In this document: positions 1 to 7,479 of the stretch, in pieces
How the letters are laid out: every line of letters begins with the position of its first letter
Numbering within the stretch: the first letter of the stretch is position 1
DNA from: Candidatus Pseudoscillospira falkowii
GTDB taxonomy: Bacteria; Bacillota; Clostridia; Oscillospirales; Oscillospiraceae
Assembly (NCBI GenBank): GCA_904374485.1
Contig: CAJFFX010000007.1
Span: forward strand, 1-47,950
Direction: 5' to 3'
Length of the DNA: 47,950 nucleotides
The notes under the pieces: generated by a model
Databases searched by the model: none
The model's input: only the letters and a program-made list of their open reading frames with translations
What the model was told of the DNA's origin: nothing
Program-made: the position numbers and the translations under genes

Positions 1-1
1 C

Positions 2-679
2 CGCCTGTTCGGGAAAAAGGAACAGCGGCAGGTGCTGGACCATGTCAGCTTCACCATCCACGGCGGCGAGGTGCTGGGCCTGGTGGGCGAGAGCGGCTGC
101 GGGAAATCCACCCTGGCCAAAACGATCCTGGGCTTTATGACCGATTATACCGGCGAGGTGATCCACTATTCCCAGCGGCCCCAGATGATCTTTCAGGACC
201 CCTTCAGCGCTCTGAACCCGGCGCGGACCATCGGCTGGATCCTGGAGGAGCCGCTGAAGATCAGCGGAAAATTCGGCGCTGCGGAGCGCAGGCGCCGGGT
301 GGCGGAGATGCTGGAGCAGGTGGGGCTTGCGCCCGAGTGCGCCGCCCGCCGGCCCCACGAGCTGTCCGGCGGCCAGCGGCAGCGGGTGTGCATCGCGCTG
401 GCCCTGATCGTCCGGCCCAAACTGGTGATCGCCGACGAGCCGGTATCCGCCCTGGACGTGACCATCCAGGCCCAGATCCTGGAGCTTCTGGCGGAGCTAA
501 AGCAGAAATACGACCTGAGTTATCTCTTCATTTCCCACGACCTCAATGTGGTCTACCAGCTCTGCGACCGTGTCATCGTCATGAAAGACGGCCGCATCGT
601 GGAGGAAGCGGCGGTGGACGATCTGTTCGACCATCCCCAGCACCCCTACACCCGCCAGCTGCTGGAAGCGGCCCGGTGA
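2..679 (+). CDS. Oligopeptide/dipeptide ABC transporter ATP-binding protein (OppF/DppF-like), 5' end cut off
   Basis: This is the ATPase subunit of a peptide-type ABC importer. It hydrolyses ATP at the cytoplasmic face to drive uptake through permease partners that would lie upstream, outside the window. The reading frame is already open at the window edge (codons start at base 2), so the N-terminus is missing. Visible motifs in order: Walker [11 protein letters not shown]-loop MIFQDP, signature LSGGQRQR, Walker [13 protein letters not shown] and the switch-histidine motif ISHDLN. The C-terminal [13 protein letters not shown] segment is typical of OppD/OppF/DppF proteins. The missing N-terminus and lack of neighbours prevent naming the substrate (peptide, nickel or another oligomer). 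It is probably the last gene of its operon because a strong terminator follows after about 15 bases. Confidence 0.93.
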   Translation, partial: RLFGKKEQRQVLDHVSFTIHGGEVLGLVGESGCGKSTLAKTILGFMTDYTGEVIHYSQRPQMIFQDPFSALNPARTIGWILEEPLKISGKFGAAERRRRVAEMLEQVGLAPECAARRPHELSGGQRQRVCIALALIVRPKLVIADEPVSALDVTIQAQILELLAELKQKYDLSYLFISHDLNVVYQLCDRVIVMKDGRIVEEAAVDDLFDHPQHPYTRQLLEAAR

Positions 680-693
680 TAAAATCAATCAAC

Positions 694-738
694 AAAAAGC
701 CCGCCGCCTGTCGTTCGTGACAGGCGGCGGGCTTTTTT
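694..738. terminator. Bidirectional rho-independent terminator
   Basis: A perfect 19-bp stem (694-712 with 719-737) closes a GTTCGT loop, with an A-run on the left and a T-run on the right. It can stop both the plus-strand ABC ATPase gene and the minus-strand SLH gene that converge here. Confidence 0.93.
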
Positions 739-783
739 GAATATTGGGACGTGCTGCCGTTCAGTTATGTTATATCACATCGG

Positions 784-3700
784 TCACAGCACGTTTTCGC
801 AGTAGCGCATGAGCATGGTGGCCGTCTGGGCGCGGGTAGCGCTGCCCTGGGGGACCAGCGTGGTGCTGGTCATGCCGCCGATGATCTCTTCAGCAACGGC
901 CCACTCCATGGCGTCTGCCGCGTAATCGGACACGCTGCCGGCGTCGGTGAAGCCGCTCAGGCTGGCGGATGTGCTGACGCTGCCGCTCTTATAGGCCGCA
1001 TAGCGGTAGAGCATAGTCGCCAGCTGCTCGCGGGTGATGTTGGCGTTGGGGGCGTAGGTCGTGGCGCTGGTGCCGTTGACGACGCCCACGCTGGCCGCCC
1101 AGCGGATGGCCTCGGTGTACCACTGGTCGCCGGACACGTCCTCGAAGGGCAGGGCGTAATTCACAACGGGGCTGCCTTCCATGCGCCACAGGACCGTGGC
1201 CAGCATGCCGCGGGTCAGGGTGGCATTGGGGGCGAAGGTGTCAGAAGCCGTGCCGTTCATCAGGCCGTTGTCGTAAACGTATTCGACGGCGTCATAATAC
1301 CAGGCCGTAGCCGCCACATCATCGAAGGGCAGGGTGCTGACGGGCGTTTCCTCGACGAACTCCGCCGCGATCTTCACCGCGCCGCTGGGCATGGTGAAGG
1401 TGTCCGTGTTATTGCCGATATCCTTCAGCGCGACCGTCTTGCCGTTCTTGTCGGTAACGGTCAGGCTGTCCAGTTCATAGCCGCTGTCAGGCTTGACGGT
1501 GATGGTCACCACCGTGCCCGCAGTAGCCCGGCTGGGCGACACGGTCACATCGCCGTTCTTGATGTCGGAAGGCACCGTGATCGCATAGCCGCTGGAACCG
1601 GAGGAGGAACCGTGGCTGGGGGTGTAGGTGAAAGGCTGACTGGTCGCGTTGGACCCGATCTCCTGCTTCACACCGTTGATGGTGACGGTGATCTTATTGC
1701 CGGTCTCGTTCTTTACCGTGACGCTCTTGCCGGCGGAGCCGGAGATGGTGGCGGAGAGACCCTCGGGGGGCACGGAAGCGCCGGAAGGAATGGTGATGGT
1801 GTCGCCGTTCTGGGCGGCATTTACGGCATCCTGGAAGCTGGTGTAACTGTCGCCGTTCACCGTCGCCACCGTCTGGCTCTCAGTACTGATGGTGAAGGTG
1901 CTGAACCCGTGGGGGTTGATGAAGGTGGCGGTGTAGGTCTTGTTGCTTTCCTCACCGGATTCAGTCACATTCGCGGTGTACTCGTAGCCCTTGTGCTGGA
2001 CATAGACGGGCGTGGTGGTGCTATCCACAAAGCCGCCGGGCAGGGGGATGGTCAGGGTGATCGGCGTAGTCACGGACATTTCCTTGCCGGTCTCCATGAT
2101 GACAGCGTTCTTTTCGTTTTCGCCCTCGGCCTTCAGATAAATTTCTTCATTGCTATCCAAATTCGCGGTGGTGGCCACGGTGCGGACCATGGGGGTGATA
2201 TCCAGGGTCATGGTGTTGGGAGTAGAAGTCTCTCCGCTGGCCTCGTACCCGGTCACTTTGATTTCCAGGTAGGGCTGCACCACGATGGTGACCGTTTTGT
2301 TCTCAACATTCACTTGTTCCTGCTTCAGTTCTTCGGTGCCCTTGTCCACCGTCACGGTATTGGTACTGGCTTCGGCGTTGGCCTCGCCGGTCAATCCCCC
2401 GGCCTGGATTCCGTTGACTGCGTTTTCCACCTTTTCAACGTCTTCCTCGTCTACACCGCTCACTGTGGTATCGGGAGCACCTGCTACCACTTCCGCGGGC
2501 TGGACATTTTCGCCCTTCTCCTGCACCACATACTGGCCGTTTTCAACCAGGGCGATGTAGTCCTCGGTCACATAGGCGCTGGGGTCGCTGGAGAAGCTGC
2601 CACCGGAGATGGAGATGGTCTTATCCTCGGCATCCCCCGCAAAGAGCATCTGCACAGCGTAGCCGTTGTCGCTGGTGAAGGTGCCGCCGGTGATATTGAT
2701 GGCCGTCGCCCTCTCGTAGTTGCCCTCCAGATACACCGCGTCGCCGGTGCTGTTGACGCCGCTACCCAGAGCTTCATCGGGAACGACTTTCGCACCGGTG
2801 GCGTGGATCACGCTGTCTCCGCTGATGTTGACGGTTCCGCCCTTCACGGCGACGCCAGTACCGGCGGTAATGGAGGAGTTTTCGATGGTCAAAGTGCCGC
2901 TGGTCACCGGGAAGTAGATGCCTATCGTGCCCGGTGCGGTCAGGATACTGCCATTCTTCAATGTCACCGAAACGCTCTTAGAATTGCCATTTGTTACGAT
3001 GCCGAATGTCCCTGCGCTGACAGTCATTTTGACATTATCCAGAGTGAGGCTGACATTATTACGGATGACTTGTCCAGAACTGCTTTCAGCCGGTACGCCA
3101 ACATGAACTCCGTCTACGGCATTTTCTCCGCTGATAACGGTGCCGTTTTTGACGGTCAAATTTGTATTACTTTCATCTGCTACAATGGCAGCGATCGTAT
3201 TAGTGTAAACGTAAGTATGTCCTCCAAGGTCGACAGTCCCAGTATCGCCATTCAATTGAAGAGAGGTACCACCAATATAATCATTGAGCAGAAACGCCGT
3301 GCTGTCTGCATCTGCCGCTATGGCTTCACTGGCGGTCGCATAAATGTATTGATCACCATTTGCATTGGTCGCCTTAAATCCACCGTTGCCGAGAGCATCC
3401 GCCGCAGCCTCGGAATAGGCAAGGAGAGCGCCCGCGCTCAGTTCAATCTGCTGCGCATTTTTGCTGGTATCCGTGGTGATTAGCGTGATGTCTCCCTGCA
3501 GCTGCCCGGTTATTTTATACATGCTGTTGCCGCTGGAAAATCGCACTGGGACCTTGGCTGTAATTTTTGCCGGAGCCCCATCGTTTTTGATAGTGGCTGT
3601 ACAATCTGCAAGCGGGCTTTTATTCGGATTCTTGACGCTGATACCGACACCGTCAACAGCGTTGTTGGTCACACTGTGTCCATTGAGGTCGATGATAACA

Positions 3701-5274
3701 TTTCGGGCCTCGATTTCCAAAAGGCCGTCGTCGCCGGCGCCCTCGCCAGTAATATCTTTCAACAGCGTCAGCGTTTCACCATCCTTTAATGCCTCTGCCG
3801 CCGTTGCCGCGGAAGCATACAGAGTATCACCGATTTTTGCTGCCGCATTTGCTTCTTCCAATGCAACTACTTTCCAGTAGCCATTTTCCTGAACGCAGGC
3901 CATTCCCGCCGGAAGCGCATCTGTAATGTCACTGGTAAACTGACAGGTCATAGCGGCGTTTGCGGGCAGTATACCCTCAACCGATGTGACAGTTCCGCTG
4001 TACAGATTGACCAACGTATTCTCCCCTACATCAACGCCCTCGATATACGGAGTTTCGTGGCTTGTCGCATTTTTAGTTCCGATGGTAATTTGGGCACCAT
4101 CATTCTCGATCGCCAGCGAGCCAGACTCATTAGTCAGCACAGAGCCGCCGGTAATATTAACGGTACCGTTATAGCCCTGAACAGCGGGATTCCCTTGCAC
4201 CGTACCGCCGGTCATGGTAAACGTCGCTCCGCTATTTGTTCTGACTGCGCCATATCCTGTCGTCACAATCTTCCCGCTCTCTAATGTGAGGGAAGAAGAG
4301 ACAGTAAGCATCTGACCAGCCGTACCAGTAATTGTACCGTTAGACTGGCTACTGCCATCTTTGATTGTCAGTCCGCCGCTGACCGTGATTTTTTTGCTGC
4401 CCATGTCCACGGTCTTGCCGTTCAGGTCCAGCGTGACGTTCTCACCGGAACAGGTGATACCTGTGGTTTCGGTCGTATCGTTAAGCACAGTGACGGTTTC
4501 GTTTCCTTCCGCCGCGGCCAGCGCGCCAGCCACGGTTGCATAATATTCGCTGTCACCGATTCGCGCGGCGGCGTCATTAGCAGTCAGCGTATCAGAAGAA
4601 ACCGAATAATATCCGTCTGTACCCTTAGCGGCGTATTTGCCAGCCCCAAGATAGGGGGAGATGTCCGCGGTAAATTGGCCGCCCGTTATGCTCAACGTTC
4701 CGGCGTTCGCATCGATCTGGCCATTCAGAAAGCCGCCCCTCACGGATGCGTTCGCTGCCGTCTGGGTGTAGAGGGCATAACCAGCACCGTCTTTTGCGGC
4801 ATTCACAGTTCCATTACTTAGCACAAGCTCCCCGTCATTATAGACATAAAAAACCGCATATGCGGTGGTCGTGTATTTAGCAGCAGATTCGATCGTGCCA
4901 GTACCCTGAATGGTCAATTTTCCTTTGACCTCAATGCGATATCCGACAGTCAACGTCTTCCCGTTCAAATCCAGCGTGACGTTGCTTTTCTCAGGGATAG
5001 TCAGCTTTTTGGTAGCAGCTGAAACAGACGTACCTTCCGTGAGCGCCACGTCGCTCAGCAGAGTGATGGTGGTCGCCGTGCCGTTCGTAGGCGCCGCGTT
5101 CACCGCAGCCTGCAGGGTAGCATATTTCGTATCGCCGATCTTGGCGACATACGTCGTTTCTGTAGACGGCGTATTTCCGGTGTCGCCGTCCCCCTCCGCC
5201 GCAAACGCAGGGACAGCCATCAAAGAGATTGTCATCGCTATCGCCATAACGATGGACAGTATGCGTCTCTTCAT
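784..5274 (-). CDS. Giant secreted SLH-domain surface protein with beta-helix-like repeats
   Basis: A 1496-residue secreted protein, presumably attached to the cell wall by its C-terminus. The start has a strong AAGGAGG site, and the signal peptide runs MKRRILSIVMAIAMTISLMA to an AFA-A cleavage site near residue 26. The body is rich in Thr, Gly and Asn, with short repeats such as LDLNGKT, ITGGxF and TVKNGT that suggest a right-handed beta-helix. A module of the form IGDxxYxTxxxA..A..GxTxTLLxD recurs about four times. Near residue 1230 is an InlB-type bacterial repeat (SPSRATAGTVVTITVKPDSG). Three SLH repeats (about 1316-1496) contain the FxDV, WY and TRxxLATML signatures. SLH domains usually bind pyruvylated wall polymers. 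No catalytic residues are recognisable, so adhesin, polysaccharide-binding or structural roles all remain possible. The middle of the gene (about 2.9-4.9 kb) is visibly more AT-rich than its ends. Confidence 0.9.
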   Translation of the reverse strand: MKRRILSIVMAIAMTISLMAVPAFAAEGDGDTGNTPSTETTYVAKIGDTKYATLQAAVNAAPTNGTATTITLLSDVALTEGTSVSAATKKLTIPEKSNVTLDLNGKTLTVGYRIEVKGKLTIQGTGTIESAAKYTTTAYAVFYVYNDGELVLSNGTVNAAKDGAGYALYTQTAANASVRGGFLNGQIDANAGTLSITGGQFTADISPYLGAGKYAAKGTDGYYSVSSDTLTANDAAARIGDSEYYATVAGALAAAEGNETVTVLNDTTETTGITCSGENVTLDLNGKTVDMGSKKITVSGGLTIKDGSSQSNGTITGTAGQMLTVSSSLTLESGKIVTTGYGAVRTNSGATFTMTGGTVQGNPAVQGYNGTVNITGGSVLTNESGSLAIENDGAQITIGTKNATSHETPYIEGVDVGENTLVNLYSGTVTSVEGILPANAAMTCQFTSDITDALPAGMACVQENGYWKVVALEEANAAAKIGDTLYASAATAAEALKDGETLTLLKDITGEGAGDDGLLEIEARNVIIDLNGHSVTNNAVDGVGISVKNPNKSPLADCTATIKNDGAPAKITAKVPVRFSSGNSMYKITGQLQGDITLITTDTSKNAQQIELSAGALLAYSEAAADALGNGGFKATNANGDQYIYATASEAIAADADSTAFLLNDYIGGTSLQLNGDTGTVDLGGHTYVYTNTIAAIVADESNTNLTVKNGTVISGENAVDGVHVGVPAESSSGQVIRNNVSLTLDNVKMTVSAGTFGIVTNGNSKSVSVTLKNGSILTAPGTIGIYFPVTSGTLTIENSSITAGTGVAVKGGTVNISGDSVIHATGAKVVPDEALGSGVNSTGDAVYLEGNYERATAINITGGTFTSDNGYAVQMLFAGDAEDKTISISGGSFSSDPSAYVTEDYIALVENGQYVVQEKGENVQPAEVVAGAPDTTVSGVDEEDVEKVENAVNGIQAGGLTGEANAEASTNTVTVDKGTEELKQEQVNVENKTVTIVVQPYLEIKVTGYEASGETSTPNTMTLDITPMVRTVATTANLDSNEEIYLKAEGENEKNAVIMETGKEMSVTTPITLTIPLPGGFVDSTTTPVYVQHKGYEYTANVTESGEESNKTYTATFINPHGFSTFTISTESQTVATVNGDSYTSFQDAVNAAQNGDTITIPSGASVPPEGLSATISGSAGKSVTVKNETGNKITVTINGVKQEIGSNATSQPFTYTPSHGSSSGSSGYAITVPSDIKNGDVTVSPSRATAGTVVTITVKPDSGYELDSLTVTDKNGKTVALKDIGNNTDTFTMPSGAVKIAAEFVEETPVSTLPFDDVAATAWYYDAVEYVYDNGLMNGTASDTFAPNATLTRGMLATVLWRMEGSPVVNYALPFEDVSGDQWYTEAIRWAASVGVVNGTSATTYAPNANITREQLATMLYRYAAYKSGSVSTSASLSGFTDAGSVSDYAADAMEWAVAEEIIGGMTSTTLVPQGSATRAQTATMLMRYCENVL

Positions 5275-5308
5275 TTTCTTACTCCTCCTTAATTTACTTT
5301 TATTTGGA

Positions 5309-5326
5309 CAGGCGGCAGGCCGCCTG
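5309..5326 (-). other. Leader hairpin of the SLH gene
   Basis: A 7-bp inverted repeat (CAGGCGG / CCGCCTG, 4-base loop) lies in the 5' untranslated region of the giant SLH gene, between its promoter and ribosome binding site. It may stabilise the mRNA. There is no sequence evidence for a known riboswitch. Confidence 0.4.
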
Positions 5327-5357
5327 ATATTCCAACGAGGTCATGGTTCTGATGCAA

Positions 5358-5386
5358 ATTATAAATTGTTATATATTAAATATCAA
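5358..5386 (-). promoter_or_regulatory. Sigma-A-type promoter of the giant SLH gene
   Basis: On the minus strand TTGATA (5381-5386) and a perfect TATAAT (5358-5363) are separated by exactly 17 bases in an AT-rich tract. This predicts a leader of about 75 bases. Confidence 0.85.
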
Positions 5387-5453
5387 TAGTTAAATTACAT
5401 CTAATTTTATAAAAGCCGGAATGCTCTTAAAATAAAGGGCAGAGGTGAGGACT

Positions 5454-5705
5454 ATGGCGGAACAGCGAAACCCGGAATTTGACAATACGCAGAAATTCAT
5501 CGAACTGGGTTACAACATTGCCTATTACCGCAAGCACGCTGGGCTGACCCAGGAGCAGCTGGCCGAGCGGGTGGGCATCAGCCGCCAGCACATGGGCGCG
5601 ATCGAAGCGCCGAACATCTGCCGCCCCATCTCGCTGGATCTTCTCTTCAATATCGCAGCCGTGCTGAGCATAGACCCCGCCCGGCTTCTGACATTCCGGG
5701 AATGA
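5454..5705 (+). CDS. Small XRE-family helix-turn-helix regulator
   Basis: An 83-residue DNA-binding protein consisting of little more than one HTH_3/XRE domain. The helix-turn-helix is visible in YNIAYYRKHAGLTQEQLAER followed by VGISRQHMGAIE, and ends with a LLFNIAAVLSIDPARLL helix. ATG at 5454 is preferred because GAGGTGAGG ends three bases before it; an in-frame GTG at 5445 would overlap that site. The protein lacks a separate ligand-binding domain, as in SinR-like or phage-type repressors. It diverges from the giant SLH gene across an AT-rich region, so it is a candidate regulator of that gene. No operator sequence is known, so this is inference from position only. Confidence 0.85.
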   Translation: MAEQRNPEFDNTQKFIELGYNIAYYRKHAGLTQEQLAERVGISRQHMGAIEAPNICRPISLDLLFNIAAVLSIDPARLLTFRE

Positions 5706-5725
5706 GCGGAGCCTATCAAACGCAA

Positions 5726-5768
5726 AAATGACGCTTTCAGGCATAGTTATGCCGTGAAAGCGTCATTT
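5726..5768 (+). terminator. Hairpin terminator after the XRE gene
   Basis: A 14-bp stem (AAATGACGCTTTCA, 5726-5739, with 5755-5768) is extended by an inner 5-bp stem GGCAT/ATGCC, with one bulged G. The following T-run is short (TTTCTT), so termination may be moderate. Confidence 0.7.
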
Positions 5769-6022
5769 CTTATAAGCCAACGGGCGTTGTTTGCATTATT
5801 TTGGACAACACGAAGGGGCAGAGAAGCGCTCTGCTCTGCTCTGCTCTGCTCTGCTCTGCTCTGCTCTGCCGTCAGTGTATGGCGAAGACACATGCGCTGT
5901 CAACCCCTTTTTCTGCTGCTTTCAGATACAGCCTGATTATACCATACCCCCTCGGAAATGGGAAGATGCTCCCGCAAAAAAAATTCGCGTTCTGCCGGGA
6001 TCTGCCCTTTTCCGCGCCCGGC
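5769..6022. other. Long intergenic region with a pentanucleotide repeat and no convincing gene
   Basis: The gap between the XRE and Sel1 genes holds the (GCTCT)8 tract described separately and a promoter at its right end. All three plus-strand frames are open across the tract because the repeat contains no stops. None of these frames has a good ribosome binding site or recognisable domain, so I call no gene here. Confidence 0.6.
5828..5869. repeat. Pentanucleotide tandem repeat (GCTCT)8
   Basis: Eight uninterrupted copies of GCTCT (5828-5867), followed by GC. Such short repeats are prone to slipped-strand changes in copy number. In all three plus frames it would encode a hydrophobic LLCSA-type repeat. 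It lies about 200 bp upstream of the Sel1-gene promoter and outside any convincing coding sequence. Confidence 0.95.
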
Positions 6023-6051
6023 TTGCAAAATGCGCGGGAATATGGTACATT
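6023..6051 (+). promoter_or_regulatory. Predicted promoter of the Sel1-repeat gene
   Basis: TTGCAA (6023-6028) and TACATT (6046-6051) with a 17-base spacer, about 45 bases before the start codon at 6098. Confidence 0.7.
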
Positions 6052-6097
6052 GAATAGCGAAACTGCGCGTTGACATAACGCGGAAGGGAGGAGCGGC

Positions 6098-6424
6098 ATG
6101 GCCTCAAAACAGGAACAGAAGGTGATCGCCGCCGCCCTGGCCGGCGGCGACGGCGCCCATATCGCCCGCCTGGCGGAGAGCTATTATTACGGCCGCGGCC
6201 GCGACAAAAATCTCAAAACCGCCCTGCAGCTCTGGGAGCGGGCGGCGGAGCTGGGCAATGCCGAGGCCCTCTATTACTGCGGCGTGTGCCGCTATTACGG
6301 CGACGGCGTGAGCCGGGACAAGGACATGGCCTTTGCCTTTTGGGAGCAGGCGGCCCAGCTGGGCCACGCCGGCGCCCAGATGAGCCTGGATACCCTGCGC
6401 CCGGCGCAGGAACAGGAGACCTGA
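6098..6424 (+). CDS. Small Sel1-like (TPR-type) repeat protein
   Basis: A 108-residue soluble protein made almost wholly of Sel1-like repeats, which are short paired helices that mediate protein-protein contacts. Two clear units are visible: LAESYYYGRGRDKNLKTALQ with LWERAAELGNAEA, and YYCGVCRYYGDGVSRDKDMA with FWEQAAQLGHAGA. There is no signal peptide, so it is expected to be cytoplasmic. ATG at 6098 follows a strong AGGGAGGAG site. Its partner is unknown. The downstream DUF368 gene starts about 105 bases later in the same direction and may be co-transcribed, but a GC-rich palindrome lies between them. Confidence 0.85.
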   Translation: MASKQEQKVIAAALAGGDGAHIARLAESYYYGRGRDKNLKTALQLWERAAELGNAEALYYCGVCRYYGDGVSRDKDMAFAFWEQAAQLGHAGAQMSLDTLRPAQEQET

Positions 6425-6450
6425 CGCGCCATGGCGCGAAAATAGAAAAA

Positions 6451-6470
6451 CGGCGCGCTTAAGCGCGCCG
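6451..6470. other. Perfect GC-rich palindrome between sel1-like and DUF368 genes
   Basis: CGGCGCGCTTAAGCGCGCCG is a perfect 20-bp inverted repeat. It lacks a T-run and so is not a convincing terminator. It may be an RNA processing or stability hairpin, or a protein-binding site. Confidence 0.5.
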
Positions 6471-6528
6471 CAGACAAGCGGCGGACAGGCTTTTTTTGCC
6501 TGCTGCCAGGAACGGGAGGATATGAAAA

Positions 6529-7413
6529 TTGCTGCTGATCAATCTGGTGCGGGGGTTCTGCATGGCGCTGGCCGACAGCGTGCCCGGCGTTTCGGGCGGG
6601 ACCGTCGCTTTTTTGCTGGGGTTTTACGACCGCTTTATCTCGTCGCTGGATGACCTGATCCGCGGACCGTGGGAAAAGCGGTTCCGGGCCTTCCGGTTCC
6701 TCGTTCAGCTGGGCGTCGGCTGGGCCGTGGGCATGGGCCTTGCCATCCTGGTGCTGGCGGAGGTGTTTGAGACCCATATCTACGCCATCAGCTCGCTGTT
6801 TATCGGCTTCATCCTCTTCGCCATCCCTCTGGTGGTGGCGGAGGAACGGGAAACGCTGCGCGGACGCTGGAAGTGGTTTTTCTATGTGCTGATCGGCGTC
6901 GTGTTCGTGGCGGCAGTGTCGTCCTTCAGCCCGGCTACCGGCGGCGGCGCGGGCCAGGGCGCCGCAGGGCTGCTCTACGTCTACTTGGGCGGCATCGTGG
7001 CTATTTCTGCCATGGTGCTGCCGGGCATCTCCGGCTCCACGCTGCTTTTGATCATGGGCCTCTATGTCCCGGTGATCACGGCGGTGCGCGCGGTGATGGG
7101 CTTTGATTTTTCTGCGCTGCCCATGGTGGTGGTGTTTGCCCTGGGCGTGATCAGCGGCGTCGCGCTGATTATCCGGCTCCTGCGCTATCTGATGGAGGCC
7201 TACCGGCCCCAGATGATCTTTTTGATCATCGGCCTGATGCTGGGCTCCCTCTACTCGGTGGTGCTGGGCCCCACGACGCTGGAGGTTCCCCGGGAGGCCA
7301 TGACGCTGGAGACTTTCCGCCCCCTCTTTTTCCTGCTGGGCGGCGCGGTGATCTTCGGCATGCAGAGCATGAAAGTCTTTCTCACCCGCAGGGGCATCCA
7401 GAAAGACGAATGA
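6529..7413 (+). CDS. DUF368 family membrane protein, probable PopT-type undecaprenyl phosphate translocase
   Basis: A 294-residue polytopic membrane protein of the DUF368 family. Family members of the PopT type are reported to flip undecaprenyl phosphate, the lipid carrier of wall synthesis, back across the membrane for reuse. The N-terminal signature GFCMALADSVPGVSGGTVAF and the second half-motif VLPGISGSTLLLIMGLY are clearly present and suggest two inverted halves. About seven to nine hydrophobic segments follow one another. The start is a TTG at 6529: the frame is closed by TGA at 6523-6525, and GGGAGGA lies 8 bases upstream of the TTG. A 22-bp terminator follows directly. Confidence 0.88.
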   Translation: MLLINLVRGFCMALADSVPGVSGGTVAFLLGFYDRFISSLDDLIRGPWEKRFRAFRFLVQLGVGWAVGMGLAILVLAEVFETHIYAISSLFIGFILFAIPLVVAEERETLRGRWKWFFYVLIGVVFVAAVSSFSPATGGGAGQGAAGLLYVYLGGIVAISAMVLPGISGSTLLLIMGLYVPVITAVRAVMGFDFSALPMVVVFALGVISGVALIIRLLRYLMEAYRPQMIFLIIGLMLGSLYSVVLGPTTLEVPREAMTLETFRPLFFLLGGAVIFGMQSMKVFLTRRGIQKDE

Positions 7414-7418
7414 ACAAG

Positions 7419-7465
7419 AAAACAAGGGCGGCCTGCGCAAAACTTGCGCAGGCCGCCCTTGTTTT
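7419..7465. terminator. Very strong bidirectional terminator
   Basis: A perfect 22-bp stem (7419-7440 with 7444-7465) around a 3-base loop, with A and T runs at its ends. It separates the converging DUF368 and symporter genes. Confidence 0.95.
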
Positions 7466-7479
7466 TAGGGGGGCGTCAG

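Noticed and set aside
751-3483. A 910-codon plus-strand open frame antisense to the giant SLH gene
   Set aside because: It runs opposite a gene with signal peptide, SLH repeats, promoter and ribosome site. Its protein is low-complexity His/Gly/Ala/Val, the usual shadow of GC-rich codon bias.
5754-6073. Three overlapping small frames through the GCTCT repeat
   Set aside because: The repeat has no stop codon in any plus frame, so open frames are expected. None has a good ribosome site or a recognisable domain.
6451-6470. GC-rich palindrome as a terminator between the sel1-like and DUF368 genes
   Set aside because: There is no T-run after the stem, so intrinsic termination is not supported.
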